Origin: Streptomyces tailanensis
GTDB lineage: Bacteria; Actinomycetota; Actinomycetes; Streptomycetales; Streptomycetaceae
DNA length: 64,000 nt
Direction of reading: 5' to 3'
Assembly: GCF_008386495.1 (NCBI RefSeq)
Contig: NZ_VTHJ01000003.1
Location: forward strand, 1-64,000
The translations under genes were made by a program, and so were the position numbers. Positions 1 through 8,256 of this stretch are shown here, one piece after another (position 1 is the stretch's first letter; each line of letters opens with the position of its first letter). The notes beneath the pieces are model-generated. The model was not told the origin of the DNA, searched no databases, and saw only the letters and a program-made list of their open reading frames with translations.

Positions 1-1
1 A

Positions 2-36
2 CCGGATCCGCCACACCGCGCGGGCCGGATCCGCCA
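2..36. repeat. Spaced direct repeat upstream of the terpene synthase
   Basis: The 12-mer CCGGATCCGCCA occurs at 2-13 and again at 25-36, 23 bp apart, and each copy holds the short palindrome CGGATCCG. The repeat lies 60-95 bp upstream of the terpene synthase start. It could be a regulator site or the remains of something cut off by the window edge; nothing further can be said. Confidence 0.4.
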
Positions 37-96
37 GATTGATCGAAACCAGATACGCGCCCTAGGGCCGTCGGTGCTGCTGCGAGGGGAAAGGGT

Positions 97-1284
97 TTGG
101 GAACCGTTGTCATTGTGGCCAGAACCAGCCATTCCCCAAAGGGACCCGCGCATCGCACCATGAGGGGCATGAATAGCGACACCTCCACACGGGACTTGTC
201 AGTGCCGAGTGTGTTGTGCCCCTTTCCGGTCACGTACGACGAGACGGCGGCGCGCAGGGCGGACGAGGAGATCGCTGATTGGGCGCTGAGCCTTGATCTT
301 TTCCCGGCGCAGCGGACTGAGCTCAACGGCTACCGGTTCGGCACGTTCGCGGCGATGACGCACCCTGACGCGGTCGACCACGATCACCTGATGCTCGCGG
401 CCTGCAACATGACCGCCCTGTTCGCCGCGGACGATCACTATTGCGACGAGGGCATCGAAGGCGTCCGCCTCGCCATGAGCGCCTCACGGCTCGCTGGGTC
501 GTTGACCGCGCTGGAGAACGGCCCCCGGCTGCCCGACTGCCCCTCGATCGAGGGCTTTGTCGGCAGTGACCCAGTTGCGCGTGCGCTCCGCGCGACCGCA
601 GAACACATCACACGCTTGGGCGCGCCGGCACAAGTAGGCCGTCTGCGCCACGAGACGATCGCCACGTTCTTGGCGATGGCGGCGGAAAACTCCTGGCGTA
701 TCGCCGGGCACGTTCCCGATCCCGCTGAGTACCTGGCTCATCGCAAGTACAACGGGGCCATGGCCTGCCTGGTGCTGATCGATGTCGTCGGCGGCTACGA
801 ATTGCCCGTCCGCGACTGGGAAGAGCCCGGTGTCCGGTCTCTGTCGCTCGCCGCCTCATTGATGATCATGCTGGTGAACGATCTGTACTCGGTCGCCAAA
901 GAGAGCGCTGACATCGGCAGCCACAGCTTGCCCACCGTGCTCTCCGCACGCCACGGATGGTCTCTCGAACGGAGTATGTGCGCGACCGGCGAACTCCACG
1001 ACCGCCTCATGCGTGAGTATCTGCGTCTAGAACCCGACGTCGCGCGTCACGCCTCGCCCGAACTCGCCCGCTACCTCGCCGGGCTGCGGCACTGGATGCG
1101 GGGAAATCTCGAATGGCACACCCTCACCGGACGACACAACCATCGCGCAGGACGTCCCACCCCCAAGACAGGGCCTCATGGTCCCACCCATGACCGAATC
1201 AAGGCCGACGTGCACTACTCGGTCGCCGCCGGTGTCTGCCCACAGTGCGGGGACCGCCACAACGCAGCCACAGCGGTTGCGTAG
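97..1284 (+). CDS. Class I terpene synthase, 2-methylisoborneol-synthase-like motifs
   Basis: Predicted cyclase of the bacterial class I terpene synthase fold, which ionises a prenyl diphosphate with bound Mg2+. The Asp-rich metal motif is DDHYCDE, starting at about residue 112, and the NSE motif is NDLYSVAKE, starting at about residue 261. The DDxYC(E/D)(D/E) pattern and NDLYS are closest, among cyclases I know, to 2-methylisoborneol/2-methylenebornane synthases rather than to the germacradienol or pentalenene types. The long Pro-rich N-terminus usual in 2-MIB synthases is absent, and the C-terminus carries an unusual CPQCG tail. The TTG start at 97 follows a strong purine-rich GAGGGGAAAGGG; ATGs at 160 and 169 have poorer sites. 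No GPP C-methyltransferase follows, so the product cannot be assigned. The class is sure, the product is not. Confidence 0.85.
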   Translation: MGTVVIVARTSHSPKGPAHRTMRGMNSDTSTRDLSVPSVLCPFPVTYDETAARRADEEIADWALSLDLFPAQRTELNGYRFGTFAAMTHPDAVDHDHLMLAACNMTALFAADDHYCDEGIEGVRLAMSASRLAGSLTALENGPRLPDCPSIEGFVGSDPVARALRATAEHITRLGAPAQVGRLRHETIATFLAMAAENSWRIAGHVPDPAEYLAHRKYNGAMACLVLIDVVGGYELPVRDWEEPGVRSLSLAASLMIMLVNDLYSVAKESADIGSHSLPTVLSARHGWSLERSMCATGELHDRLMREYLRLEPDVARHASPELARYLAGLRHWMRGNLEWHTLTGRHNHRAGRPTPKTGPHGPTHDRIKADVHYSVAAGVCPQCGDRHNAATAVA

Positions 1285-1381
1285 ACCTGGTCGAAGGATG
1301 GCTCTCTGACCTGCGGTGCAAGAACGGCCGGGCGATGGAGGGCGGGTCTGGCACGCCACGCCCCTCGTATGCTTGATCGTG

Positions 1382-2323
1382 ATGAGACGCCGTACCCCGC
1401 CCCCGCCCTCTCCCCTGCCGCAGCGCGACGGTGTGGCCCCAGTGCGGGTGCGGCTGCCGGCCGGGGACGCGTGGGCGACCGTGCGGGATCATCTCGTGGC
1501 GCGGCTCGCGGCCGGGCCCGGGGTGATCGACGGAATGCTCGACGCGGGGCGGATCGTGGACGTCACCGGGCGTCCGGTACCGCGGGACATGCCGTACGTG
1601 CCGGGCATGTTCGTGTGGTTCCACCGGGAGCTGCCCGACGAGGAGCAGGTGCCGTTCGAGGTCGGCGTCCTGTACCGGGACGAGCACGTGGTGGTGGCCG
1701 ACAAGCCGCACTTCCTGGCCACCACGCCGCGCGGCAGCCATGTCGCCGAGACGGCCCTGGCGCGACTGCGGCGGCAGCTGAGCATCCCGACGCTGGGCGC
1801 GGCGCACCGGCTGGACCGGCTCACGGCCGGGGTGGTGCTGTTCACCGTGCGGCCCGAGGAGCGCGGCGTGTACCAGTCGCTGTTCCGGGACAAGCGGGTG
1901 GCGAAGGAGTACGAGGCCGTGGCGCCGTACGACCCCGTGCTGGTCCTGCCCCGCACTGTGCGCAGCCGGATCGTCAAGGAGCGCGGGGTCATGGCGGCCC
2001 GCGAAATCGAGGGCGAGCCCAACGCCGTCAGCCGGGTCGAGCTGCTGGAGCACCGGAACGGGCGTGCCCGGTACCGGCTGATACCGCGTACCGGGCAGAC
2101 GCACCAACTTAGGGTGCATATGAGCGCGTTGGGGGTGCCGATCCTCGGCGATCCCCTCTATCCGGTGGTGACCGGCCCCGTGCCGACCGGTGACTTCCGG
2201 CGCCCGCTCCAACTACTGGCACGGGCCCTGGAGTTCACCGATCCGGTCACGGGGCGCGAGCACCGGTTCGTCAGCCCGCGGGTGTTGTGGGCCTGGTCCT
2301 CGTACGAGGAGTGGGCGGGGTAG
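1382..2323 (+). CDS. RluA-family pseudouridine synthase
   Basis: 313-residue RNA pseudouridine synthase of the RluA/RsuA superfamily, predicted to isomerise uridines in rRNA or tRNA. The catalytic motif HRLDRLTAG is intact with the Asp at about residue 145, and the later RTGQTHQLRVHM motif is typical of RluA proteins. The N-terminal part, about 80 residues, resembles an S4-like RNA-binding segment but is degenerate. I chose the ATG at 1382 because the protein becomes family-like from there; the frame is open upstream to 1316. There is no clear Shine-Dalgarno and a TATGCT sequence sits 9 bp upstream, so a leaderless message is possible. The gene converges on the P450 gene with only 18 bp between stops. 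The target RNA is unknown. Confidence 0.88.
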   Translation: MRRRTPPPPSPLPQRDGVAPVRVRLPAGDAWATVRDHLVARLAAGPGVIDGMLDAGRIVDVTGRPVPRDMPYVPGMFVWFHRELPDEEQVPFEVGVLYRDEHVVVADKPHFLATTPRGSHVAETALARLRRQLSIPTLGAAHRLDRLTAGVVLFTVRPEERGVYQSLFRDKRVAKEYEAVAPYDPVLVLPRTVRSRIVKERGVMAAREIEGEPNAVSRVELLEHRNGRARYRLIPRTGQTHQLRVHMSALGVPILGDPLYPVVTGPVPTGDFRRPLQLLARALEFTDPVTGREHRFVSPRVLWAWSSYEEWAG

Positions 2324-2341
2324 CCCCGGTCCCGGGTCGGC

Positions 2342-3820
2342 TCATTTGCCGAGCCACCGGCGCAGGAGACGCCGGTACAGGCCTGGTCGGCGGGCCGGTT
2401 CGGGCACCGACGTCGGCGTGGGCTCGTCGGCCGGGATGGCGGGTTCCGGAGCCGTGGGCTGTGGCTGCTCCGTGCTGACCTGCCAGTTGTTCGGGCGCTG
2501 CGGCGGCACCGGCTTGACGGTGGGCCGCTCCATGACCTCCTCCGGGGTCTTCGGCTCGAACTTCACCGGCAGTTCCACGAGGTGCCGGTTCCCGACGGAC
2601 GACCGCCAACGCAGCTCGTGCTCCTCACAGGCGAGTTGGATGTCCGGTACACGGGCCAGCAACGCGTCGACGCCGACATCGGCGATGGAACGGCCGATGT
2701 CCTGGCCCGGACACTCGTGGGGGCCACCGCTGAAGGCCAGGTGGGAGCGGTTGCCCTGCATGCTGGCCTTGAGGTCGGGGCGGACGCGGGGGTCGATGTT
2801 GCCCGGTGCGATACCGAGGAGGAGCCCGTCGCCCTGACGGATGCGCTGACCGCCCAGCTCGGTGTCCTGCTTGGCGAAGTAGGCGAAGACGGTGCTGAAC
2901 GGCGGCTCGTCCCACAGGGACTGCTCGACCGCCTCGGGCACGGTCATCTGGCCGCCGTTCAGCTGGGCGCGGAAGCCCGGGTCGGTGAGCACCACGCGCA
3001 GTACGTTGGCGAGGAGGTTGGCGGTGGCCTCGTAGGCGGCGATCAGGACGACACGCAGGTGCTGGCCGATCTCCTCGTCGTTGAGCCCCGCCGGGTGGTT
3101 GATGAGGTGGCTGGTGAAGTCGTCCTGTGGCTCGGCCCGGCGGCGGGCGGTGAGCCGCATCAGGACATCCATGACGTACTGGTTGCTGGCGATCGCGGTC
3201 TCGGTGCCCTTGAGCATGTCGCGGGCAGCCTGCACCATCCGGTCGTTGTACTCCTCGGGCATGCCGAGGATCTCGCACATCACCGCCATCGGCAGGTGCT
3301 CGGCGAACTGGCTGACCAGGTCGGCCGTGCCCTCCTCGCAGAACTTGTTGACGAGGTGCTGGGTCGCGCGGTTGATGTAGCGGCGGATGCTCCGGTAGTT
3401 GATCGTCGACATGGCGCCGGTGACCGCCCCACGCAGCCGCAGGTGATCGTCGCCCTCGGCGTGGCAGCAGATGGGCTGCCAGGCGAAGTGCGGCATGAGC
3501 GGGTGGTCGGGCTTGACCGTGCCGTCCTGCATGGGGGTCCACAGCCGGCTGTCCTTGCAGTACTGCGAGGGGGTGCTCACCATGTGCAGGTTCTCGCCGT
3601 GGCCGAGCACCACCCAGATGGGCACGTCGTCGTGGAGCAGTGCCGGGGCCACCGCACCGTGTTCGGCGCGGAGTTTCTCATACACGGCTCCCAGGTCCTC
3701 CGCCTCCGGGCCGTACAGCCGGCGCACGCCGCCGGGGCCATGGCCGTGGGCGGGGCAACCGGGGGGCGGACCGGGCGTGGGGTCGTCCGTACTGGTCGGG
3801 GAGTGGGTTTCAGGCGTCAC
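2342..3820 (-). CDS. Conservon-linked cytochrome P450, CYP157-like, lacking ExxR
   Basis: 492-residue P450-fold protein encoded last in the conservon operon (the cvnE position). The heme-ligand loop FSGGPHECPG is present with Cys at about residue 370. The I-helix oxygen-activation region reads AYEAT (about residues 262-266). The normally invariant K-helix ExxR is missing: the aligned stretch is EQSLW at about 299-303, so both the Glu and the Arg of QSLW are replaced. The same substitution is known in the CYP157 family, including CYP157C1 of S. coelicolor. A Pro-rich tail of about 80 residues ends in a basic stretch, RRLLRRW. The GTG start has a GGAG 9 bp upstream. It may be a regulatory or structural partner of the Cvn proteins rather than a normal monooxygenase; that is inference. 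Confidence 0.92.
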   Translation of the reverse strand: MTPETHSPTSTDDPTPGPPPGCPAHGHGPGGVRRLYGPEAEDLGAVYEKLRAEHGAVAPALLHDDVPIWVVLGHGENLHMVSTPSQYCKDSRLWTPMQDGTVKPDHPLMPHFAWQPICCHAEGDDHLRLRGAVTGAMSTINYRSIRRYINRATQHLVNKFCEEGTADLVSQFAEHLPMAVMCEILGMPEEYNDRMVQAARDMLKGTETAIASNQYVMDVLMRLTARRRAEPQDDFTSHLINHPAGLNDEEIGQHLRVVLIAAYEATANLLANVLRVVLTDPGFRAQLNGGQMTVPEAVEQSLWDEPPFSTVFAYFAKQDTELGGQRIRQGDGLLLGIAPGNIDPRVRPDLKASMQGNRSHLAFSGGPHECPGQDIGRSIADVGVDALLARVPDIQLACEEHELRWRSSVGNRHLVELPVKFEPKTPEEVMERPTVKPVPPQRPNNWQVSTEQPQPTAPEPAIPADEPTPTSVPEPARRPGLYRRLLRRWLGK

Positions 3821-3965
3821 GAATGTCGCTCCGAACTGAAGTGGATCCGATGTCTGGAGAGTTGGTGAGAGACCGGGAGGGGACTGGCGTGCGGGACAAC
3901 ACGGCTCCCGGTCGTGGGACTCGTACGGTGTGTGGCTCAGGGAACTCGCGGAGCCCGCGCGGGGC

Positions 3966-4586
3966 TCATGTCGACGCCGCCGACATCGTCAGGGAGTGCA
4001 GGAAGCTCATCAGCGTCATCAGGACGTCCCGGCTGGACGCCCGGCGCCGTGCGTCGCAGCGGACGATGGGGATCTCCTCCGCGAGGTCGAGCGCCTGGCG
4101 CAGTTCGTCGAGGGTGTAGCGGGGCGCGTCCGGGAAGTCGTTGACCGCGACGACGAAGGGCACACCGCGCTCCTCCAGGCGACCCATGACGTCGAAGCTG
4201 ACCTCCAGCCGACGGGTGTCGACCAGGACGACCGCGCCGAGGGCGCCCTCGAACAGTCCGTTCCACAGGAACCAGAAGCGCTCCTGCCCGGGGGTGCCGA
4301 ACAGGTAGAGCACCAGCTGGTCCGTGATGCTGATGCGGCCGAAGTCCATGGCCACGGTGGTGGCCGTCTTGGACTTGGAGCCGTAGTTGTCGTCGACTCC
4401 GATGCCGGCCTGCGTCATGGTCTCCTCGGTCGTCAGCGGTTTGATCTCGCTGACGGACCCCACCATGGTCGTCTTGCCGACTCCGAAACCGCCCACGATC
4501 ACGATCTTCGCCGCGGCCTGTGCGGTGAGCGGCAGGTGGTCCTCGGTCCGTGGACCCGTGATGGTGTCAGAGCTTTTGAAGTCCAT
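3966..4586 (-). CDS. cvnD: Conservon small GTPase CvnD
   Basis: 206-residue ATP/GTP-binding protein of the conservon CvnD family, related to MglA-type small GTPases. The P-loop GGFGVGKT is at about residues 32-39. The G3 region reads FGTPGQERF at about 96-104, where Ras-like proteins have DxxG. In place of NKxD the protein has VNDF. Known from the S. coelicolor Cvn9 study (rar genes): CvnA-D form a membrane-associated complex resembling eukaryotic G-protein signalling. The start overlaps the end of cvnC by 20 bases, so the two are probably translationally coupled. The 145-bp gap to the downstream P450 is the largest within this operon. Confidence 0.93.
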   Translation of the reverse strand: MDFKSSDTITGPRTEDHLPLTAQAAAKIVIVGGFGVGKTTMVGSVSEIKPLTTEETMTQAGIGVDDNYGSKSKTATTVAMDFGRISITDQLVLYLFGTPGQERFWFLWNGLFEGALGAVVLVDTRRLEVSFDVMGRLEERGVPFVVAVNDFPDAPRYTLDELRQALDLAEEIPIVRCDARRRASSRDVLMTLMSFLHSLTMSAAST

Positions 4587-4983
4587 GCATCACCGCTTCG
4601 AGGAGGGAACGGTCTGCTCGCGCCTGCCGGATGACCGGTGCGCGTGCCTGTACCAGTTCGGCCGTCAGCAGCTCGGTGAGCAGGACGGTCACCACGCTGA
4701 TCGGCAGGTTGAGATAGGCCGAGATCTCGGCCACGGACAGGGGAGACTGGCAGAGCCGGAGCAGCGCCGACTGTTCCGGAGCGGCGGAGCGCGGTGGATC
4801 GGCGCGCGCCACGATCAACGTGACGAGGTCGATCGGGGCCCGCTCGCCGTCCTCTCCGGTGAGGATGTACAGCCGCTCGGGTGGACGCTCCCCCTCTCCG
4901 TCCTTGGGTCCCTCCAGCTTCAGGGGTGGCGGCGGAGGTGGCTCCTGTGTGGGGTGGCGTCGTCGGCGTTGCGGAGGAATCAT
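4567..4983 (-). CDS. cvnC: Conservon DUF742 protein CvnC
   Basis: 138-residue DUF742 protein. The N-terminal third is a basic and Pro-rich linker; the rest is a compact winged-helix-like domain with the segment ILTGEDGE and a hydrophobic repeat typical of DUF742. The family occurs almost only in actinobacterial conservons, between the roadblock protein and the GTPase, where it is thought to link CvnB and CvnD; the exact role is unknown. Its ATG overlaps the cvnB stop as ATGA, and its 3' end overlaps cvnD by 20 bases, so the A-B-C-D stoichiometry is probably set by coupling. Confidence 0.93.
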   Translation of the reverse strand: MIPPQRRRRHPTQEPPPPPPLKLEGPKDGEGERPPERLYILTGEDGERAPIDLVTLIVARADPPRSAAPEQSALLRLCQSPLSVAEISAYLNLPISVVTVLLTELLTAELVQARAPVIRQARADRSLLEAVMHGLQKL

Positions 4984-5387
4984 ACGGTCTGCCCGTTCCG
5001 CCGCGGCGGACTGGTCAGATGGGAGCCGATGCGGTCGACGAGGTCGCGCATACGGTTGCTCATCAGACCGGGCTCGGCGATCTCGTTGGCGAGCACCGCG
5101 AGATAGGCGTTGGATCCGGCGGCCATGAGGTAGAAGTAGCCGCCGTTGATCTGGATGATGACCATCCGCATCTCGCCGTCGCTCTGCGGGATCTCACTGG
5201 CGACCGCGCCGGCCAGGCTCTGGAGTCCCGCGCAGGCCGCGGCGACCCGGTCGGCGGCGTCCGGGTCACCGCCGTGGCGGGCGATGCGCAGGCCGTCGGC
5301 GGAGAGCACCACGATCTGCTGGATGCCCGGCACGCCGTCGGCCAGATCCTTGAGCATCCAGTCGAAATTGGCTCGCTGCTGGATCAC
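4980..5387 (-). CDS. cvnB: Conservon roadblock/LC7 protein CvnB
   Basis: 135-residue roadblock/LC7-fold protein, the family that in other bacteria (for example MglB) acts on a partner small GTPase. It starts VIQQRANFDWML and contains the conserved GIQQIVVLSADGL, and its core is a single compact alpha/beta domain. The GTG start at 5387 shares bases with the cvnA stop (GTGA), and its own stop overlaps the cvnC start. CvnB is the likely modulator of CvnD downstream and may bind the cytoplasmic part of CvnA. The fold is certain; a GAP-like activity is inference from MglB. Confidence 0.94.
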   Translation of the reverse strand: MIQQRANFDWMLKDLADGVPGIQQIVVLSADGLRIARHGGDPDAADRVAAACAGLQSLAGAVASEIPQSDGEMRMVIIQINGGYFYLMAAGSNAYLAVLANEIAEPGLMSNRMRDLVDRIGSHLTSPPRRNGQTV

Positions 5388-7033
5388 TTGAGGTCCCCCT
5401 CGTCGTCGGCCTCGCTGCGGGCCGACTCGTTGTTCGCGGTGGAAGCGGTGGACGCGTTGGACTCGGCCGGGTCGTCCGGGTTCCTGGTGATTGCATTGGG
5501 ATCCGGGTCGCGCTTGAGTCCCTCCATGAACGCCTCGACCCACAAGCCCGGAGGCGGCAGTTCCTTCTTCGGTTCGGGCTCGGGCTGCCACACAGGCGCG
5601 GCGGCCATCGCGGCTTCGGCCGCTGCCTCGGCCGCGGCGGCCTCGGCGTATCGCTGGCTGAGCGGGATGGTCATCCGGCTGCGGCGCTGCGGCAGGCCGT
5701 TGGCCGTCCACTCGGTGACGACGGGGGTGTCGTCCTCCATGCCCGGTGCCATCTCTTCCGCGGAGCTCGGGATCCGCGGTCCGGTGGTCGGGCGGCGGCG
5801 CTTGGGCTTGCGGTCGGGGCCCTCGACGCCTCCAGTGTCCATGGTCGGCACGGCGGCGGCGCCGATGCCGTGGGCGAGACCGGGGGCGGGCTCCTCGGTG
5901 AGCATGTTGCGTGGTACGACGACTACGGCACGGACCCCTCCGTAGGCGGACTGCCTGAGCGAGATCTTCATGTCGTACATCGTGGACAGCCGGCCCACGA
6001 CGGCGAGGCCGAGGCGCGGGCTGCCGCCCATGTCCTGGATGTCCTCGCCCCGCTGGGCCTTGATGAGCATGTCCTCGACCTTGGCGCGGGACTCCTCGCT
6101 GAGGCTGACGCCGCCGTCCTCGATCTCGATGGCGATGCCGGTCTGTACCTCGATGGCGGTGACGTGCACCTTGGTGTGCGGCGGCGAGTAGCGGGTGGCG
6201 TTGTCGAGGAGTTCGGCGCAGGCGTGGATGACCGGTTCGACGGAGACGCCGTTGACGTTGGCCTTGGCGATCGAGTGCAACTCGATGCGGCGGTACTCCA
6301 GGATGCGGGACATGGCGCCGCGCAGGCAGCTGTAGAGCGGGACCGGCTTGGGCCACACACGGCCGGGGCGGCTGCCGCCGAGGACGGCAATGGAGTCGGC
6401 GAGCCGGCCGATCAGCGCGGTGCCGTGGTCGATGCGCAGCAGGTCGTCGAAGACCTCGGGGTTGCGCCCGTGGTCCTCCTCCATCTCCCGGAGTTCCTTG
6501 TTCTGCTGGTGCACGATCGCCTGGACACGTCGGGCGATGTTGACGAAGGAGCGCTGCGAGGAGTCGCGCATCGCTTCCTCGCGGTCGATGATGTCGATCA
6601 CCGTGTACAGCAAGTCACGCTGGGACTTGGGAAGTTCGCGCCACTCGGCGTCACCGTCGACAACATGACGAATCACCTCTTGGGGGGATTCTCCGCCGCG
6701 CAGTCGGTACAGCGCGGCGGGCAGGATCTCCTTGCCCAGCCGGGTGAACTCCTGGTCGTGGGCGGCGATGCGCTGTTCGAGACCAGCGGTCCGCCGCCCT
6801 TGTTCGGCGCGGAGTTCGCGGACTGTACGACGGCGGCCGCGCACCGCGATGACCGCGACCGCGACCAGTAGGAGCGTCGCGACCGTTCCGCACAAGCCGA
6901 CGGCGAGCCGGACCGAACCCGTCACCAGGGAGACGGTGGTCCCGGTCGCCGCGGCCATCAGTATCGCCGGTAGCAACAGCACGCGCACGTCGGGAAGTTC
7001 ACGGCCACCGGGAGGCGATTGAACACTCACCAT
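5384..7033 (-). CDS. cvnA: Conservon membrane sensor-kinase-like protein CvnA
   Basis: 549-residue sensor-kinase-like protein. Two hydrophobic segments near residues 17-36 and 42-65 anchor the N-terminus. A coiled region follows, then a HisKA-like stretch with IDHGTALIGRL, whose His is the only obvious phosphoacceptor candidate. The HATPase domain has a clear N-box (ELLDNATRYSPP), but the G1 box is degenerate (IEDGGVSL) and the G2 region reads RLGLAVVGRL. The C-terminal 130 residues are Pro/Glu-rich and low complexity, a usual CvnA tail. It heads the operon; the ATG at 7033 has GAGGG 5-6 bases upstream. It probably senses at the membrane and recruits CvnB-D. Kinase activity is uncertain. Confidence 0.92.
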   Translation of the reverse strand: MVSVQSPPGGRELPDVRVLLLPAILMAAATGTTVSLVTGSVRLAVGLCGTVATLLLVAVAVIAVRGRRRTVRELRAEQGRRTAGLEQRIAAHDQEFTRLGKEILPAALYRLRGGESPQEVIRHVVDGDAEWRELPKSQRDLLYTVIDIIDREEAMRDSSQRSFVNIARRVQAIVHQQNKELREMEEDHGRNPEVFDDLLRIDHGTALIGRLADSIAVLGGSRPGRVWPKPVPLYSCLRGAMSRILEYRRIELHSIAKANVNGVSVEPVIHACAELLDNATRYSPPHTKVHVTAIEVQTGIAIEIEDGGVSLSEESRAKVEDMLIKAQRGEDIQDMGGSPRLGLAVVGRLSTMYDMKISLRQSAYGGVRAVVVVPRNMLTEEPAPGLAHGIGAAAVPTMDTGGVEGPDRKPKRRRPTTGPRIPSSAEEMAPGMEDDTPVVTEWTANGLPQRRSRMTIPLSQRYAEAAAAEAAAEAAMAAAPVWQPEPEPKKELPPPGLWVEAFMEGLKRDPDPNAITRNPDDPAESNASTASTANNESARSEADDEGDLK

Positions 7034-7373
7034 GTATGCCCTCTATAGACAGATCGGCTGAAGGTCAGGGACTTATTGGGGACTTGCTGATGGTTCTTCC
7101 GCAGATCAAACTGCGTCTTCGTTATTTTTTGGAACAAGCGCACGATTACACCCCAACTCGGTGCGCTGCGGGCGAGCTTAGTCCGACCGGATCATCGCTG
7201 TGTCATATTCAGCAACCGCCTGAAATCACCCTGGCGACAGGAGTACGCTCTGGTCGTTTACACGCAGGGCAGTCATTCGAACGCGTTGCGTAATGACGTA
7301 CAAGCGTATGAGGGCCGCCCCTTGACAGGGTGAGACGGGACGCAAAGGCACAGGTGAGAGCCGCGCCCCGCCC
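7034..7373. other. 340-bp gap with presumed conservon promoter
   Basis: This gap between the cvnA start and the TetR stop is noticeably less GC-rich than its surroundings and includes T-runs near 7118-7127. No open frame with family-like coding signal is visible. It must carry the minus-strand conservon promoter and any TetR terminator, but I see no clear hairpin or consensus promoter. Confidence 0.5.
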
Positions 7374-8015
7374 TCAGATCCCGGCGATCCGCAGCGCGGC
7401 GTCCGCCGTGGCGTCGGCGAACGCGAACACAGGGCGGTCGGGGTCGGAGCGGTGGACGAGGATGACACCCTCGATCAGGCCGAACACCAGGTCCGTACGC
7501 AGGTCCAGCTCACTCTTGGCGAGCGCCGCGCCCGCTGCCGTGGCCGCGATCAACTGCCGGTAGGCGTCCTTGAGTTCCGCCCGTACGGCATGGAAGCCGG
7601 CGAAGCGTTCGGTGCGGACCTCCGGGAGGAGGTAGAGCCCGCCGAGGTTGTGCGGGCCGCCGCAGAGCAGTTGGACGTCGGTGCGGCACAGCTCCCACAG
7701 CCGGTCCTCGGCCGGGGTCGCATCGTCCGCGAGTAGGCGGCGGGCCAGGGTCAGCGAGGGGGTGACCGTCGACTCCAGCAACTCGGCGAGGAGTTCCTCC
7801 TTGCCGGAGACGTAGTGGTACATCGACGCCTGCCGCATGCCGGCCCGGTCGGCCAGGGCGCGGGTGGAGGTGGCCGCGTAGCCGTGGGTCGTGAACAACT
7901 CGGCGGCGGCCGCGAGCAGTTCGTCACGGGGAGAGAGGCCGGTGTCGGGCCGCTGCGAAGCCCTGGGCCTGCCGACCCTTCGCCCGCCCGTGCCGCCGCC
8001 ACCTGCGCTTCCCAT
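7374..8015 (-). CDS. TetR-family regulator of the guanidine/urea operon
   Basis: 213-residue TetR-type repressor. A helix-turn-helix spans about residues 30-75 (AAAELFTTHGYAATSTRALA followed by RAGMRQASMYHYVSGKEELL), and the ligand domain is C-terminal. The frame is open further upstream to 8234, but I chose the ATG at 8015 because GAGG lies 9 bases before it and homology starts there. It is transcribed divergently from the DUF1989/carboxylase/allophanate hydrolase operon, and a perfect 9-bp inverted repeat lies between them, 27 bp upstream of the first structural gene. It therefore most likely represses that operon until a substrate or intermediate such as guanidine, carboxyguanidine or allophanate binds. 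The ligand is not established. Confidence 0.9.
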   Translation of the reverse strand: MGSAGGGGTGGRRVGRPRASQRPDTGLSPRDELLAAAAELFTTHGYAATSTRALADRAGMRQASMYHYVSGKEELLAELLESTVTPSLTLARRLLADDATPAEDRLWELCRTDVQLLCGGPHNLGGLYLLPEVRTERFAGFHAVRAELKDAYRQLIAATAAGAALAKSELDLRTDLVFGLIEGVILVHRSDPDRPVFAFADATADAALRIAGI

Positions 8016-8210
8016 GTGTTCGATCCTCGCACATGGGGTGAAGGGGCCTTTGGAAGGTAGGTACGCGCGGATCCGATGTGGCTGGTCGTACGGGTTCCCC
8101 GCACCCCTTCCCGGGCGCGACCCTGGTGACCGTTCGGGGCACGGCCCCGTGAGTGTTCGGTAACCGGCCCGGAACCCCCGGGACACGGCCCCGACCCTGC
8201 CCGCCCCTAA

Positions 8211-8230
8211 TTTCTGTCGAGCGACAGAAA
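8211..8230. promoter_or_regulatory. Probable TetR operator
   Basis: A perfect inverted repeat, TTTCTGTCG-AG-CGACAGAAA, with 9-bp arms and a 2-bp centre. Its size is typical of TetR operators. It sits between the TetR start (8015) and the first structural gene (8257), close enough to the latter to overlap its promoter or transcription start. Confidence 0.8.
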
Positions 8231-8256
8231 TCACCGGAGCACCCGGAGGTCCCGCG

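Noticed and set aside
2582..3868. 428-residue plus-strand open frame opposite the P450 gene
   Set aside because: A high-GC shadow: low-complexity composition with no motifs, while the opposite strand encodes a clear P450.
8016..8256. Guanidine (ykkC-type) riboswitch before the DUF1989 gene
   Set aside because: The leader after the palindrome is only about 26 bp, too short for such an element, and no characteristic conserved core is seen.
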